Assembly (NCBI GenBank): GCA_902805735.1
Contig: CADCTW010000031.1
Location: forward strand, 1 to 63,632
Reading direction: 5' to 3'
From: an uncultured Gemmatimonadota bacterium
GTDB lineage: Bacteria > Gemmatimonadota > Gemmatimonadetes > Longimicrobiales > Longimicrobiaceae
DNA: 63,632 nucleotides
In this document: positions 35,297-43,804 of the stretch, piece after piece
Numbering within the stretch: the stretch's first letter is position 1
Layout: every line of letters starts with the position of its first letter
Program-made: the position numbers and the translations under genes
Notes under the pieces: generated by a model
What the model was told of the DNA's origin: nothing
What the model saw: the letters and a program-made list of their open reading frames with translations, nothing else
Databases searched by the model: none

Positions 35297-36454
35297 ATGA
35301 AAATCGGCATCACCTGCTATCCCACGTACGGCGGGTCCGGCGCCATCGCGACGGAGCTGGGGATCGAGCTGTCGCGGCGGGGGCACGAGGTGCACTTCAT
35401 CTCGTACGCCCAGCCGTTCAGGCTTCCCCACTTCATGGAGCGGATCTACTTCCACGAAGTGGAGATGAGCCGCTACCCCCTGTTCGAGCACAACAACTAC
35501 TCGCTGTCGCTGGCGGCGATGATGCACGAGGTCACCCTGCGCGAGGGGCTGGACCTGCTGCACGTCCACTACGCCATCCCGCACGCCACCTCGGCGTGGA
35601 TCGCGCGCGAGATGCTGGGCGCGGACCACCCGCTGCGCATCGTCACCACGCTGCACGGCACCGACATCACGCTGGTGGGTCAGGAAAGGTCGTTCGGCGA
35701 GATCACCCGCTTCTCCATCCTCAAGTCGGACGGGATCACGGCGGTTTCGGACTACCTGAAGCGCGAGACGGTGGACTCGTTCGACGTGCCGCCCGAGCGC
35801 ATCGAGGTGATCCCCAACTTCGTGGACCCGGCGCTCTACGACCGCGGCAAGCTCCCCTGCCACAAGCAGGCGTTCCTGCGCGACGGGGAGAAGATGATCG
35901 TGCACGTCTCCAACTTCCGCCCCGTGAAGCGGGTGCGCGACGTGGTGCGGACCTTTGCGCGCATCGCGCGCCGGGTGCCGTCGCGCCTGGTGCTGATCGG
36001 TGACGGGCCGGACCGCCCGGAGGCGGCGGACGAGGCGCGCGAGCAGGGCGTCACCGACCGCGTGCTCTTTTTGGGGAAGCAGGACTCCGTGGCCGAGCTC
36101 CTGGCCTGCGCCGACCTGTTCATCCTCCCCTCCAGCAGCGAGTCGTTCGGGCTGGTGGCGCTGGAAGCGATGGCGAGCGGGGTCCCCGTGATCGCCACGC
36201 ACGCCGGCGGGCTCCCGGAGGTGGTGGACGACGGGGTGACCGGCTTCCTGGCGCCCATCGGGGCCGTGGAGGAGATGGCCGACGCCGGCACCTCCATCCT
36301 GGCCGACGGGAAGCGCTGGCGGGCCATGAGCGCCGCCGCGCGCCGCTGCGCCGTGGAGCGCTACGGCGTGGACGTCATCATCCCCCAGTACGAGCGCTAC
36401 TACGAGCGCATCCTGGCCGGCGAGCGCGCCGGGACGCACCCCGTGACCGTGTGA
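35297..36454 (+). CDS. bshA: N-acetyl-alpha-D-glucosaminyl L-malate synthase (bacillithiol pathway)
   Basis: 385 residues. A GT4 glycosyltransferase closely fitting BshA: MKIGITCYPTYGGSGAIATE, RLPHFMERIYFHEVEMSRYP, TTLHGTDITLVG, and the donor-site region SSSESFGLVALEAMASGVPV. It joins GlcNAc and malate in the first step of bacillithiol synthesis. bshB and bshC are not in the window. Two DinB-fold proteins here could be thiol-dependent transferases, but that link is speculative. Confidence 0.9.
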   Translation: MKIGITCYPTYGGSGAIATELGIELSRRGHEVHFISYAQPFRLPHFMERIYFHEVEMSRYPLFEHNNYSLSLAAMMHEVTLREGLDLLHVHYAIPHATSAWIAREMLGADHPLRIVTTLHGTDITLVGQERSFGEITRFSILKSDGITAVSDYLKRETVDSFDVPPERIEVIPNFVDPALYDRGKLPCHKQAFLRDGEKMIVHVSNFRPVKRVRDVVRTFARIARRVPSRLVLIGDGPDRPEAADEAREQGVTDRVLFLGKQDSVAELLACADLFILPSSSESFGLVALEAMASGVPVIATHAGGLPEVVDDGVTGFLAPIGAVEEMADAGTSILADGKRWRAMSAAARRCAVERYGVDVIIPQYERYYERILAGERAGTHPVTV

Positions 36455-36464
36455 TTCCCTGACG

Positions 36465-37316
36465 ATGCCGCTCCCCGCTGAAGCGCTTTCCCTGATCCAG
36501 GCCGCCCTCGACGAAGACGTGGGCCCGGGCGATTTCACCACCCTGTGGACCGTGCCGGCCGAGCGCCGCGCCGAGGCCCGCATCGTGGCCAAGGCGTCCG
36601 GCGTCGTCGCCGGCTCCGAAGTCGCCGTCGAAGTCTTCCGCCGCGTGGACCCGTCGCTGCGCGTGGAGGTCCATGCGCCGGACGGAACCGCGGTGGAGCC
36701 GGGGGACGTGGCGATGCTCGTCACCGGCTCCGCGCGCTCCATCCTCACGGCGGAGCGCACGGCGCTCAACTTCATGCAGCGCCTTTCGGGCGTGGCCACG
36801 GTCACGCGGCGCTACGTGAACGCCGTGGAGGGCACGGGTGCGCGCGTGATCGACACCCGCAAGACCACGCCGGGGATGCGCGCGCTGGAGAAGGCGGCCG
36901 TAGTGGCCGGCGGCGGCACCAACCACCGCCACGGCCTGCACGACATGGTGATGATCAAGGACAACCACATCGCCGCCGCGGGGGGCATCACCGCCGCCGT
37001 GGACGCCGTGCGCGCCCGCAACGAGCGCGGCCTGGCGGTGGAGGTGGAGACGACCAGCCTGGACGAGGTGCGCGAGGCGCTGGGCACCTCCGCCGACCGC
37101 ATCATGTTCGACAACATGCCGCCCGAGCTGATGCGCCAGGCGGTAGAGCTCGTCTGGTCCGCCGAGCGCCGTCCGGAGACGGAGGCGTCGGGCGGCATCA
37201 CCCTGGACACCATCCGCGCCGCCGCCGAGACGGGCGTGGACTTCATCTCCGTGGGCGCCCTCACGCACTCCGCGCCCTCGCTGGACCTTTCGCTCCAGCT
37301 CCGCGCGCTCCCCTGA
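36465..37316 (+). CDS. nadC: Nicotinate-nucleotide pyrophosphorylase (quinolinate phosphoribosyltransferase)
   Basis: 283 residues. Forms nicotinate mononucleotide from quinolinate and PRPP in NAD synthesis. Motifs: ALDEDVGPGDFTT, ERTALNFMQRLSGVAT, IDTRKTTPGMRALEKAAV, GGGTNHRHGLHDMVMIKDNH, and ISVGALTHSAPSLDLSL. Ten bases separate it from bshA, and five bases separate its stop from the birA GTG, suggesting one operon. Confidence 0.95.
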   Translation: MPLPAEALSLIQAALDEDVGPGDFTTLWTVPAERRAEARIVAKASGVVAGSEVAVEVFRRVDPSLRVEVHAPDGTAVEPGDVAMLVTGSARSILTAERTALNFMQRLSGVATVTRRYVNAVEGTGARVIDTRKTTPGMRALEKAAVVAGGGTNHRHGLHDMVMIKDNHIAAAGGITAAVDAVRARNERGLAVEVETTSLDEVREALGTSADRIMFDNMPPELMRQAVELVWSAERRPETEASGGITLDTIRAAAETGVDFISVGALTHSAPSLDLSLQLRALP

Positions 37317-37321
37317 GCAAC

Positions 37322-38131
37322 GTGCGCGCGGAGCGCTGGGAAGGCGCCACGGCGGAGCAGCTGGCGGCGCGCTGGGAGGTGCCCGCGGTGCACCTCTTCC
37401 AGCAGGTTGGCTCCACCAACGATTTCGCGCGCACGCTGGCCGACGCGGGCGCGCCCGCCGGGACCACCGTGGTCGCGGAGGAGCAGATCGCGGGGCGCGG
37501 GCGCGGCGGCAAGGAGTGGTCGTCGCCGCCGGGGCTGGGGATCTGGATGTCGGTGATCCTGCGCCCCGCCGCCCTCCCCGCGCCCGGCCTGCTCCCCATC
37601 CTGGTGGGCCTGGCCGCCGCCGAAGCGCTGGACGAGTACGTGCGTCCCGTGCGCGCGCAGGTCAAGTGGCCCAACGACGTGCACCTGGCGGGGCGCAAAG
37701 TGGCCGGCATCCTCTGCGAAGGCGCCTGGGAATCCGGCCGTCCCGGCGCCGTCGTCGCGGGCATCGGCATCAACGCGGGCCACTCCCCCGCCGACTTCCC
37801 CCCCGAGCTGCGCGACGTCGCCACCTCCGTCCGCATCGCCGCCGGCTGGGCTCCGCCCCGCGCCGAGGTGGCGGGCGCCATCGTGCGCGGCATCCTTCGC
37901 CACGCCTCTCACCCCCCCGCCCAGCTCGGCGGCGCGCTCCTGGACGCCCTCCACACCCGCGACGCGCTGCAGGGCAGGGACGTGGTCGTCACCGGCGCCA
38001 CCCCGGTGCGCGGCATCGCCCTGGGCATCAGCCCCGCCGGCGCCCTCCTGGTGCGCTCGGAAGTGGGAGCCCTCCGCACCGTCCGCGCGGGCACGGTGCG
38101 GCTGGCGGCTCCACTGCAGCCGGGCGAGTGA
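37322..38131 (+). CDS. birA: Biotin--[acetyl-CoA-carboxylase] ligase
   Basis: 269 residues. Attaches biotin to carrier proteins, here presumably the carrier encoded at 55915. Catalytic motifs GRGRGGKEWSSPPGLGIWMS, VKWPNDVHLAGRKVAGIL and VVAGIGINAG. No N-terminal helix-turn-helix, so it lacks repressor function. Start GTG at 37322, five bases after nadC. The stop codon lies at the very beginning of a family B repeat, whose first bases encode the final Gly-Glu. Confidence 0.93.
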   Translation: MRAERWEGATAEQLAARWEVPAVHLFQQVGSTNDFARTLADAGAPAGTTVVAEEQIAGRGRGGKEWSSPPGLGIWMSVILRPAALPAPGLLPILVGLAAAEALDEYVRPVRAQVKWPNDVHLAGRKVAGILCEGAWESGRPGAVVAGIGINAGHSPADFPPELRDVATSVRIAAGWAPPRAEVAGAIVRGILRHASHPPAQLGGALLDALHTRDALQGRDVVVTGATPVRGIALGISPAGALLVRSEVGALRTVRAGTVRLAAPLQPGE

Positions 38132-38252
38132 ACTCGCGGCAACGAAAGCACGAAGTCCGCCTTCGCGGACTCGCCTTCCAGCTCCTGCCGGACCAGTCCC
38201 CGCAGGGGGACTTTGTGCCGTTGTTGCCGCGAGTTCACTCGCCGCAACGCAT
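38124..38252. repeat. Family B intergenic palindrome, copy 4
   Basis: Outer arms GGCGAGTGAACTCGCGGCAA and TTGCCGCGAGTTCACTCGCC are perfect inverted repeats, at least 21 bases with one more C/G pair. Inner hairpin AGTCCGCCTTCGCGGACT. The left arm contains the birA stop codon. A family A copy follows directly. Confidence 0.85.
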
Positions 38253-38261
38253 GAGGCACAG

Positions 38262-38300
38262 AGATGAACCCATCTCTGTGCCTCTGTGTCTCTGTGTGAG
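38262..38300. repeat. Family A palindrome with short left arm
   Basis: GAGGCACAGAGATGAACCCA followed by TCTCTGTGCCTCTGTGTCTC TGTGTGAG; between converging birA and the carboxypeptidase-regulatory-domain gene. Confidence 0.8.
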
Positions 38301-38313
38301 CCCATCAGTTACG

Positions 38314-39105
38314 TCAGTTCACCCCGAGCGGCGGCGGGCGGTAGTTGTGCCGGGCGGCCCACTCGATGAACTGGTCCGTGTAGACGCGGATCACGGTGCC
38401 GCTGCGGATCACCTCCACGCGGTTGATCTCTTCGCGGGGGATGTTGGCGAGCATGTCCATGCCGCCGGCCGCGTGGGCGTCGTCGATGTAAACCCGGGGC
38501 TCCACCGAGCTCCCGCGGATCGAGAAGCACTGGGTCGCGATCATGCTCCGGCAGGCCGTCCTGAACATCCCCGCCCGCTGGATGACGAACTCCGCGGCGT
38601 CAGGCGCGGCGCTGGTGTAGACGTCTCGCTTGGTGTGCACGCGCACCGCGTGCGGCACCGCCCGGGTACGCCGGTCGAAGCGGTTCACCGTCACCGTGAT
38701 CCCGGCCAGCAGCACCGGGTCCTCCGCCAGCCGCACCTCGATGGGGGCGCCGCTCCCGACCGCCACGGGCCGGCTGTGCGCGCGGTAGCCCACCAGGCGC
38801 ACCACCAGCCCGTGCTCCCCCGCCGGGACGCGCACCAGCCTGAACCTCCCCGCGTCGTCCGTGACCGCGCTGCGCCGCAGCCGCGGGATCTCCACGATCA
38901 CCTGCGGGAGCGGCTTCCCGGTGCGCGCGTCCAGCACCACGCCCTGCACCTCGGTCTGTCCACTCGCGCGGGCGTTCTCCTGTCCACTCGCGGGGACGGT
39001 CTGCGCGTTCAGCGGGGGGGTGGCCGTGCACAGGGCCACGGTGAGCAACGCGATTGCGCCGCAACGGCTTGCGATGCTGCGGGGGGGCATGCCTGGGGGG
39101 TGCAT
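38314..39105 (-). CDS. Exported protein with carboxypeptidase-regulatory domain and TonB-plug-like region
   Basis: 263 residues. Signal peptide (AIALLTVALCTATPPLNAQ), then a carboxypeptidase regulatory-like domain (VQGVVLDARTGKPLPQVIVE, DDAGRFRLVRVPAGEHGLVV), then a segment like the start of a TonB-dependent receptor plug (ITVTVNRFDRRT, then IPREEINRVEVIRSGTVIRV). A full receptor would continue with a 22-strand barrel; this protein stops after the plug-like part. Two tandem TonB-C-like lipoproteins lie 4 kb away. It is either a truncated relic or a barrel-less adaptor. ATG 39090 is an alternative start. Confidence 0.72.
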   Translation of the reverse strand: MHPPGMPPRSIASRCGAIALLTVALCTATPPLNAQTVPASGQENARASGQTEVQGVVLDARTGKPLPQVIVEIPRLRRSAVTDDAGRFRLVRVPAGEHGLVVRLVGYRAHSRPVAVGSGAPIEVRLAEDPVLLAGITVTVNRFDRRTRAVPHAVRVHTKRDVYTSAAPDAAEFVIQRAGMFRTACRSMIATQCFSIRGSSVEPRVYIDDAHAAGGMDMLANIPREEINRVEVIRSGTVIRVYTDQFIEWAARHNYRPPPLGVN

Positions 39106-39179
39106 GGGCGCCTCTCTGCGGGGGTTGGGCGACTGCGGGTGGTGGGATAGCGGGCAAATACGGAGCCGGATGATCGCCG

Positions 39180-39209
39180 TTGCGGCGCACGCGGAGCGGC
39201 GGGTACTTT
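39180..39209 (+). promoter_or_regulatory. Possible promoter of aroA-cmk
   Basis: TTGCGG, 18 bases, TACTTT, ending 31 bases before the aroA ATG. Confidence 0.5.
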
Positions 39210-39240
39210 GAGGCTCCACGACACCTACCGGAGCCTCCCG

Positions 39241-40539
39241 ATGAAGCTGCAGATCCACGGCGACACCCGCGTGCCGGGGGACAAGTCCATTACCCACCGC
39301 GCGCTGATGTTCGCCGCCCTCGCGGACGGCGAGAGCCGCCTGTCGGGCCTCCTTCCCGGCGAAGACTGCCGCAGCACGGCGGCGGTGCTGCGCGCCCTGG
39401 GCTGCGACGTCCCCGACCTGCCGCACGACGGCGCCGAGATCCGCGTGCCTGGGCGCGGCCTGGAGGGGCTGCACCGTCCGTCCGCGGCGCTGGACTGCGG
39501 GAACAGCGGGACCACGGCGCGGCTGATGATGGGCATCCTCGCGTCGCGCCCCTTCGCCTGCACCCTCACGGGCGACGAATCGCTCCGCGGCCGGCCCATG
39601 CGCCGCGTCACGGAGCCGCTCCGCGCGATGGGCGCGCACTTCCACGAGGCCGGCGAGCCCAACCGGCTCCCCATCGAGGTCACGGGCGGCCCCCTGCGCG
39701 CGCTGGACTACGCGTCGCCCACCGCCAGCGCGCAGGTGAAGAGCGCGGTGCTCCTGGCGGGGCTCGCGGGCAACGTTCCCGTGTCGGTGACGGAGCCGGT
39801 GCTTTCGCGCGACCACACGGAGCGCATGCTCACCTCGCTCGGCGTGGCCGTCGAATCGTCCGAAGCGGAGGGCGGGTGGCGCGTGTCGGTCGCGGGGCAC
39901 GGGCGGCCGCTCCCGGCGCTGGAGCTGCGCGTGCCGGGCGATCCGTCCTCCGCCGCCTTCCTCGCCGCCCTGGCGCTCCTGGCGGACGACGGGGAGCTGG
40001 TGATCCGCGACGTGTGCATCAACCCCACGCGCACCGGCTTCTTCCGCATCGTGGAGCGCATGGGCGCGCGCATCGTCCTGGCCAACCCGCGCACCAGGGG
40101 CGGCGAGCCGGTGGCGGACCTGGTGGTGCGGCCCTCGGAGCTGCGCGGCGCCGAAGTGGGCGCGGCGGAGGTCCCCGCCGCCGTGGACGAGATCCCCATC
40201 CTGGCCGTGCTCGCCGCGCGCGCGTCGGGCGAGACGCGCATCACGGGCGCGGGCGAGCTGCGCGTCAAGGAAACGGACCGCATCGCCGCCATCGCCGGCA
40301 ACCTGCGCGCCCTCGGCGGCGACGCGGAGGAGCTGGAGGACGGGCTGGTGATCCGCGGCTCGGACCGGCCGCTGCGGGGGCGCATCCGTGCCTTCGGCGA
40401 CCACCGCATCGCCATGGCCTTCGGGGTGCTCGGCGCGCTGCCGGGGAACGAGGTGGAGATCGACGACCCGGCCGTGGCCGCGGTCAGCTTCCCCGGGTTC
40501 TTCGAACGGCTGCGCACGCTCTCGGGAGGGGTACGATGA
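39241..40539 (+). CDS. aroA: 3-phosphoshikimate 1-carboxyvinyltransferase (EPSP synthase)
   Basis: 432 residues. Makes EPSP from shikimate-3-phosphate and PEP, feeding chorismate to the aroF/tyrA operon at 59 kb. Motifs: VPGDKSITHRALMFAALADG, LDCGNSGTTARLMMGIL, RGRPMRRV, and FGDHRIAMAFGVLGAL. ATG 39241 is the family start. It overlaps cmk by four bases (ATGA). Confidence 0.96.
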   Translation: MKLQIHGDTRVPGDKSITHRALMFAALADGESRLSGLLPGEDCRSTAAVLRALGCDVPDLPHDGAEIRVPGRGLEGLHRPSAALDCGNSGTTARLMMGILASRPFACTLTGDESLRGRPMRRVTEPLRAMGAHFHEAGEPNRLPIEVTGGPLRALDYASPTASAQVKSAVLLAGLAGNVPVSVTEPVLSRDHTERMLTSLGVAVESSEAEGGWRVSVAGHGRPLPALELRVPGDPSSAAFLAALALLADDGELVIRDVCINPTRTGFFRIVERMGARIVLANPRTRGGEPVADLVVRPSELRGAEVGAAEVPAAVDEIPILAVLAARASGETRITGAGELRVKETDRIAAIAGNLRALGGDAEELEDGLVIRGSDRPLRGRIRAFGDHRIAMAFGVLGALPGNEVEIDDPAVAAVSFPGFFERLRTLSGGVR

Positions 40540-41228
40540 AGCTGGACCGCACGGACGGGATCATCATCGCGCTGGACGGGCCCGCGGGGTCGGGGAAGAG
40601 CTCCACCGCGCGCGCCGTGGCCGAGCGGCTGGGCTACCGGCACCTGGACTCCGGCGCCTTCTACCGCGCCCTCACCTGGGCCGCCCTGCGCGCCAACATC
40701 CCCCCCGAGCGCTGGCCGGAGCTCACCCCCGACGAGCTGGACCGGCTGGACGTGCACGGCGCGCCGGAGGGGCGGGCCTACCGCCTCACCGTGGGCGGGT
40801 GGGACGTGTCCGAGGCCATCCGCACCCCCGAAGTCAACGCGCACGTGTCGCGCATGGCCGCCGTCCCCGCCGTGCGCGAGTGGCTGATGGATGCGCTGCG
40901 CGAGGCGGGAGCGCGCGGCGGGCTGGTAGCGGACGGGCGCGACATCGGCACGGTCGTCTTTCCCGAAGCCGAGCTCAAGGCGTACCTGGTGTGCGAGCCG
41001 GAAGAGCGCGCCCGGCGGCGGCTGCGCGAGCAGGGAGCGGGGGTTTCCGAGGATGAAGTGCGGGCGGAGGCGGCGCGGCTGCAGGGACGTGACCAGATCG
41101 ACTCCGGGCGGGCCGTGGCGCCCCTGGCCGAGGCCGCGGACGCGGTGCGGATCGACACCACCCGGCTGGATTTCGAGGCGCAGGTGGAGGCCGTGGTGAA
41201 GCTGGCGCGGGAGCGGGCCGGGGGTTGA
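40536..41228 (+). CDS. cmk: Cytidylate kinase
   Basis: 230 residues. Phosphorylates CMP and dCMP. P-loop ALDGPAGSGKSSTARAVAER, then YRHLDSGAFYRALTW, ADGRDIGTVVFPEAELK, and the C-terminal QGRDQIDSGRAVAPL. The aroA-cmk-rpsA order is common in bacteria. The promoter of rpsA overlaps its stop codon. Confidence 0.95.
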   Translation: MKLDRTDGIIIALDGPAGSGKSSTARAVAERLGYRHLDSGAFYRALTWAALRANIPPERWPELTPDELDRLDVHGAPEGRAYRLTVGGWDVSEAIRTPEVNAHVSRMAAVPAVREWLMDALREAGARGGLVADGRDIGTVVFPEAELKAYLVCEPEERARRRLREQGAGVSEDEVRAEAARLQGRDQIDSGRAVAPLAEAADAVRIDTTRLDFEAQVEAVVKLARERAGG

Positions 41229-41253
41229 CCGGGAGGGCGGAAAACCGTATCTT
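41225..41253 (+). promoter_or_regulatory. Promoter of rpsA overlapping the cmk stop
   Basis: TTGACC, 17 bases, TATCTT, the best promoter-like pair in the window. It overlaps the cmk stop codon and would give rpsA its own strong transcript with a leader of about 100 bases. Confidence 0.7.
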
Positions 41254-41266
41254 TTCACGTTTTCCG
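41238..41266 (+). other. Stem-loop at the promoter / 5' end of the rpsA leader
   Basis: CGGAAAAC and GTTTTCCG form a perfect 8-bp inverted repeat with a 13-base loop, spanning the -10 element and the expected start of transcription. It could be an operator or the first element of the rpsA leader. Confidence 0.45.
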
Positions 41267-41362
41267 GGGAATTCGCCCCACCCAACCGTCCACCCCTCAC
41301 ACCCTGCGGGGCCGCTCGCCGTTCCGGGCACCGCAGAAGGCAATTGGGAGACCCAGCCACAC

Positions 41363-43237
41363 ATGGCCGATCAGACCGAGCAGTACACGCCGGACGCCGA
41401 CGAGAACAGCGGGGGCCTCGCCACCGCCGTGGGCAACTTCGTCCGCGGCTTCAGCGAGCTCACCGTGCAGCAGGTCGCCGACCGCGCCCGCGCGCTCAAC
41501 ATCCGCGCCGACCTCTACGACGAAGAGGAGTACTCCGACGAGGAGTACGAGGCGATGCTGGAGATGTACGGCGACACCCTCACGAACATCGAAGAGGGTG
41601 AAATCGTCAAGGCGCGCGTGCTGCGCGTGACCGACAAGGCCGTCATCCTCGACCTCGGCTTCAAGAGCGAGGGCGCGGTGGGCCGCGACGAGTTCAAGGA
41701 CCCCGACTCGCTCCAGATCGGCGACGAGGTCGAAGTCTTCCTGGAGAACCTGGAAGACGAAGACGGCGTCGTCGTGCTTTCCAAGAAGAAGGCGGACTTC
41801 CTGCGCGTGTGGGAGCAGATCCGCGTTGCGTACGAGAACGACGAGGCGGTGGCCGGCACGCTCACCCGCAAGATCAAGGGCGGCGTCACGGTGGACCTCA
41901 TGGGCGTCGACGCGTTCCTCCCGGGCTCGCAGATCGCCCTGCGCCGCGTGCCGAACATCGAGGACCTGATCGGGGAGACGTACGACTTCCGGATCATCAA
42001 GCTCAACAAGCGCCGCCGCAACATCGTGGTGTCGCGCCGCGTGCTCCTCGAGGCCGACCGCGAGATCAAGCGCGACCGGCTCAAGAAGGAGCTCGAGGTG
42101 GGCCAGGTGCGCATGGGCGTGGTGAAGAACATCACCGACTTCGGTGCCTTCATCGACCTGGGCGGCATGGACGGCCTCCTCCACATCACCGACATGTCGT
42201 GGGGCCGTGTGGGCCACCCCACCGAGGTGGTGTCGATCGGCGCCGAGCTGGAAGTCAAGGTGCTGGACATCGACTGGGAGCGCGAGCGCCTGTCGCTGGG
42301 CCTCAAGCAGCTCCAGGCGTACCCGTGGAAGGACGTCGACAAGAAGTACCCCGTCGGCGCCCGCGTCCGCGGCCGCGTGGTCTCGATCACCAACTACGGC
42401 GCCTTCGTGGAGCTGGAGAAGGGCGTCGAGGGCCTGGTGCACATCAGCGAGATGAGCTGGACGCGCAACGTCCGCCACCCGTCGAAGATCGTGTCGCTGG
42501 GTGACGAGATCGAGGCAGTGATCCTGAAGGTGGACGTCGAGGGCGAGAAGATCTCCCTGGGCATGAAGCAGATCGAAGAAGATCCGTGGCACGCGCTCCC
42601 GGTGAAGTACCCGGTGGGCACGCGCCTCAGCGGCAAGGTCCGCAACCTCACCTCGTTCGGCGCCTTCGTGGAGATCGAGCCCGGCATCGACGGCCTGGTG
42701 CACATCTCTGACATGAGCTGGACCAAGCGGATCCAGCACCCGTCCGAGGTCGTCAAGAAGGGCGACGACGTGGACGTGGTGATCCTGGGTGTGGACGCCG
42801 AGAACAAGCGCATCTCGCTTGGCCTCAAGCAGACCATCGAGGATCCGTGGGATCAGCTGGCCCAGCAGTTCTACGCCGGCCAGGAGATCAACGGCACCGT
42901 GTCGCGCCTGCAGGACAAGGGCGTGGCGGTGGACCTGGGCGACGATATAGAGGGCTTTGTGCCGGTGTCGCAGCTCGGCGTCACCGGCCTGCAGAACCCG
43001 GCCGACGTGTTCGTGGAAGGTGACGAGCTGGAGATGCGCGTCACCGAGGTGGACGCCCCGAACCGCCGCATCGTCCTCGAGGTGACTCGCGTTCCGAAGT
43101 TCGAGGGCGGGCAGCCGGTGCTGCCGGTCCGCGACGAGACCGCGGAGAGCACCGAGGGCGCGGACGAGCCCGCCAGCGACGAAGGCGATGAAGTCGCCGT
43201 CGACCCGGTGGCGACGGACGCGGAAGACACCGAGTAA
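41363..43237 (+). CDS. rpsA: 30S ribosomal protein S1
   Basis: 624 residues. Six S1 RNA-binding domains can be followed, starting near residue 75 (GEIVKARVLRVTDKAVILDL), with the typical DFGAFIDLGGMDGLLHITDM, NYGAFVELEKGVEGLVHISE and SFGAFVEIEPGIDGLVHISD repeats. N- and C-terminal tails are acidic. It helps the ribosome bind and unfold mRNA starts. The low-RBS and non-ATG starts in this genome suggest that S1-dependent initiation may matter, though that is inference. Confidence 0.96.
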   Translation: MADQTEQYTPDADENSGGLATAVGNFVRGFSELTVQQVADRARALNIRADLYDEEEYSDEEYEAMLEMYGDTLTNIEEGEIVKARVLRVTDKAVILDLGFKSEGAVGRDEFKDPDSLQIGDEVEVFLENLEDEDGVVVLSKKKADFLRVWEQIRVAYENDEAVAGTLTRKIKGGVTVDLMGVDAFLPGSQIALRRVPNIEDLIGETYDFRIIKLNKRRRNIVVSRRVLLEADREIKRDRLKKELEVGQVRMGVVKNITDFGAFIDLGGMDGLLHITDMSWGRVGHPTEVVSIGAELEVKVLDIDWERERLSLGLKQLQAYPWKDVDKKYPVGARVRGRVVSITNYGAFVELEKGVEGLVHISEMSWTRNVRHPSKIVSLGDEIEAVILKVDVEGEKISLGMKQIEEDPWHALPVKYPVGTRLSGKVRNLTSFGAFVEIEPGIDGLVHISDMSWTKRIQHPSEVVKKGDDVDVVILGVDAENKRISLGLKQTIEDPWDQLAQQFYAGQEINGTVSRLQDKGVAVDLGDDIEGFVPVSQLGVTGLQNPADVFVEGDELEMRVTEVDAPNRRIVLEVTRVPKFEGGQPVLPVRDETAESTEGADEPASDEGDEVAVDPVATDAEDTE

Positions 43238-43245
43238 CTGCAGGG

Positions 43246-43310
43246 CTCACACAGAGACACAGAGGCACAGAGGAAGCGGGCTTTTCTCTGTGCCTCTGTG
43301 TCTCTGTGTG
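43246..43310. repeat. Family A palindrome
   Basis: Arms CTCACACAGAGACACAGAGG CACAGAG and CTCTGTGCCTCTGTGTCTCT GTGTGA, 27 bp almost perfect, just after the rpsA stop. Confidence 0.88.
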
Positions 43311-43324
43311 ACCCTATCTCTTCC

Positions 43325-43744
43325 ATGGATAAGATGATGCGAAGCCTGCTCGTTTCCGCGGCCGTAGTCCTGTTCGCCGCGTGCGCGTCCACGCCGGCTC
43401 CGGCGCCGCCCGCCGTCGCCGCGGAGCCTGGGCGCGTTTACGAATTCTCCGAAGTTTCCGTGAAGCCGCAGCTCATCAACAGGGCTACGGTGGCCCGGGC
43501 GCTGGAGCAGAATTACTCGGGCGCGCTGCGTGATGCCGGCGCCAAAGGTACGGTCCACCTCCGGTCGGTTGTCGGAACGGACGGCCAGACATCGTCGATC
43601 GTGGTGACACGAACCACCAACTCCCAGTTCAACGCGCCGGCGATCGCCGTGATGCGTGTGATGCGCTTCAGCCCGGCGACGGTTGGCGGTGTAGCCGTAC
43701 CCGTCCGCATCGACCTGCCGGTGACCTTTGGGCCCACCCCGTGA
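43325..43744 (+). CDS. Lipoprotein with TonB C-terminal-like domain, copy 1
   Basis: 139 residues. Lipobox FAAC in VVLFAACASTPAPAPP. After a short linker the remaining 90 residues resemble the TonB C-terminal fold: AKGTVHLRSVVGTDGQTSSIVVTRTT, FNAPAIAVMRVMRFSPATVGGVAVPVRIDLPVTFG. Unlike true TonB it has no inner-membrane helix; the lipid anchor would probably place it at a membrane in the periplasm. A paralogue follows directly. Start ATG 43325 or 43334/43337. Confidence 0.8.
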   Translation: MDKMMRSLLVSAAVVLFAACASTPAPAPPAVAAEPGRVYEFSEVSVKPQLINRATVARALEQNYSGALRDAGAKGTVHLRSVVGTDGQTSSIVVTRTTNSQFNAPAIAVMRVMRFSPATVGGVAVPVRIDLPVTFGPTP

Positions 43745-43754
43745 GATGACTTCG

Positions 43755-43783
43755 CATCGGTGCCGCGGTGTCTCTGTGTCAGT
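43755..43783. repeat. Eroded family A half-repeat between paralogues
   Basis: TCGGTGCCGCGGTGTCTCTG TGTCAGTCC is a degenerate right arm. It lies at the same place relative to the upstream stop as intact copies, suggesting that the repeat was duplicated with the gene. Confidence 0.5.
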
Positions 43784-43804
43784 CCATCTTCGATGCCCCA
43801 TTCC

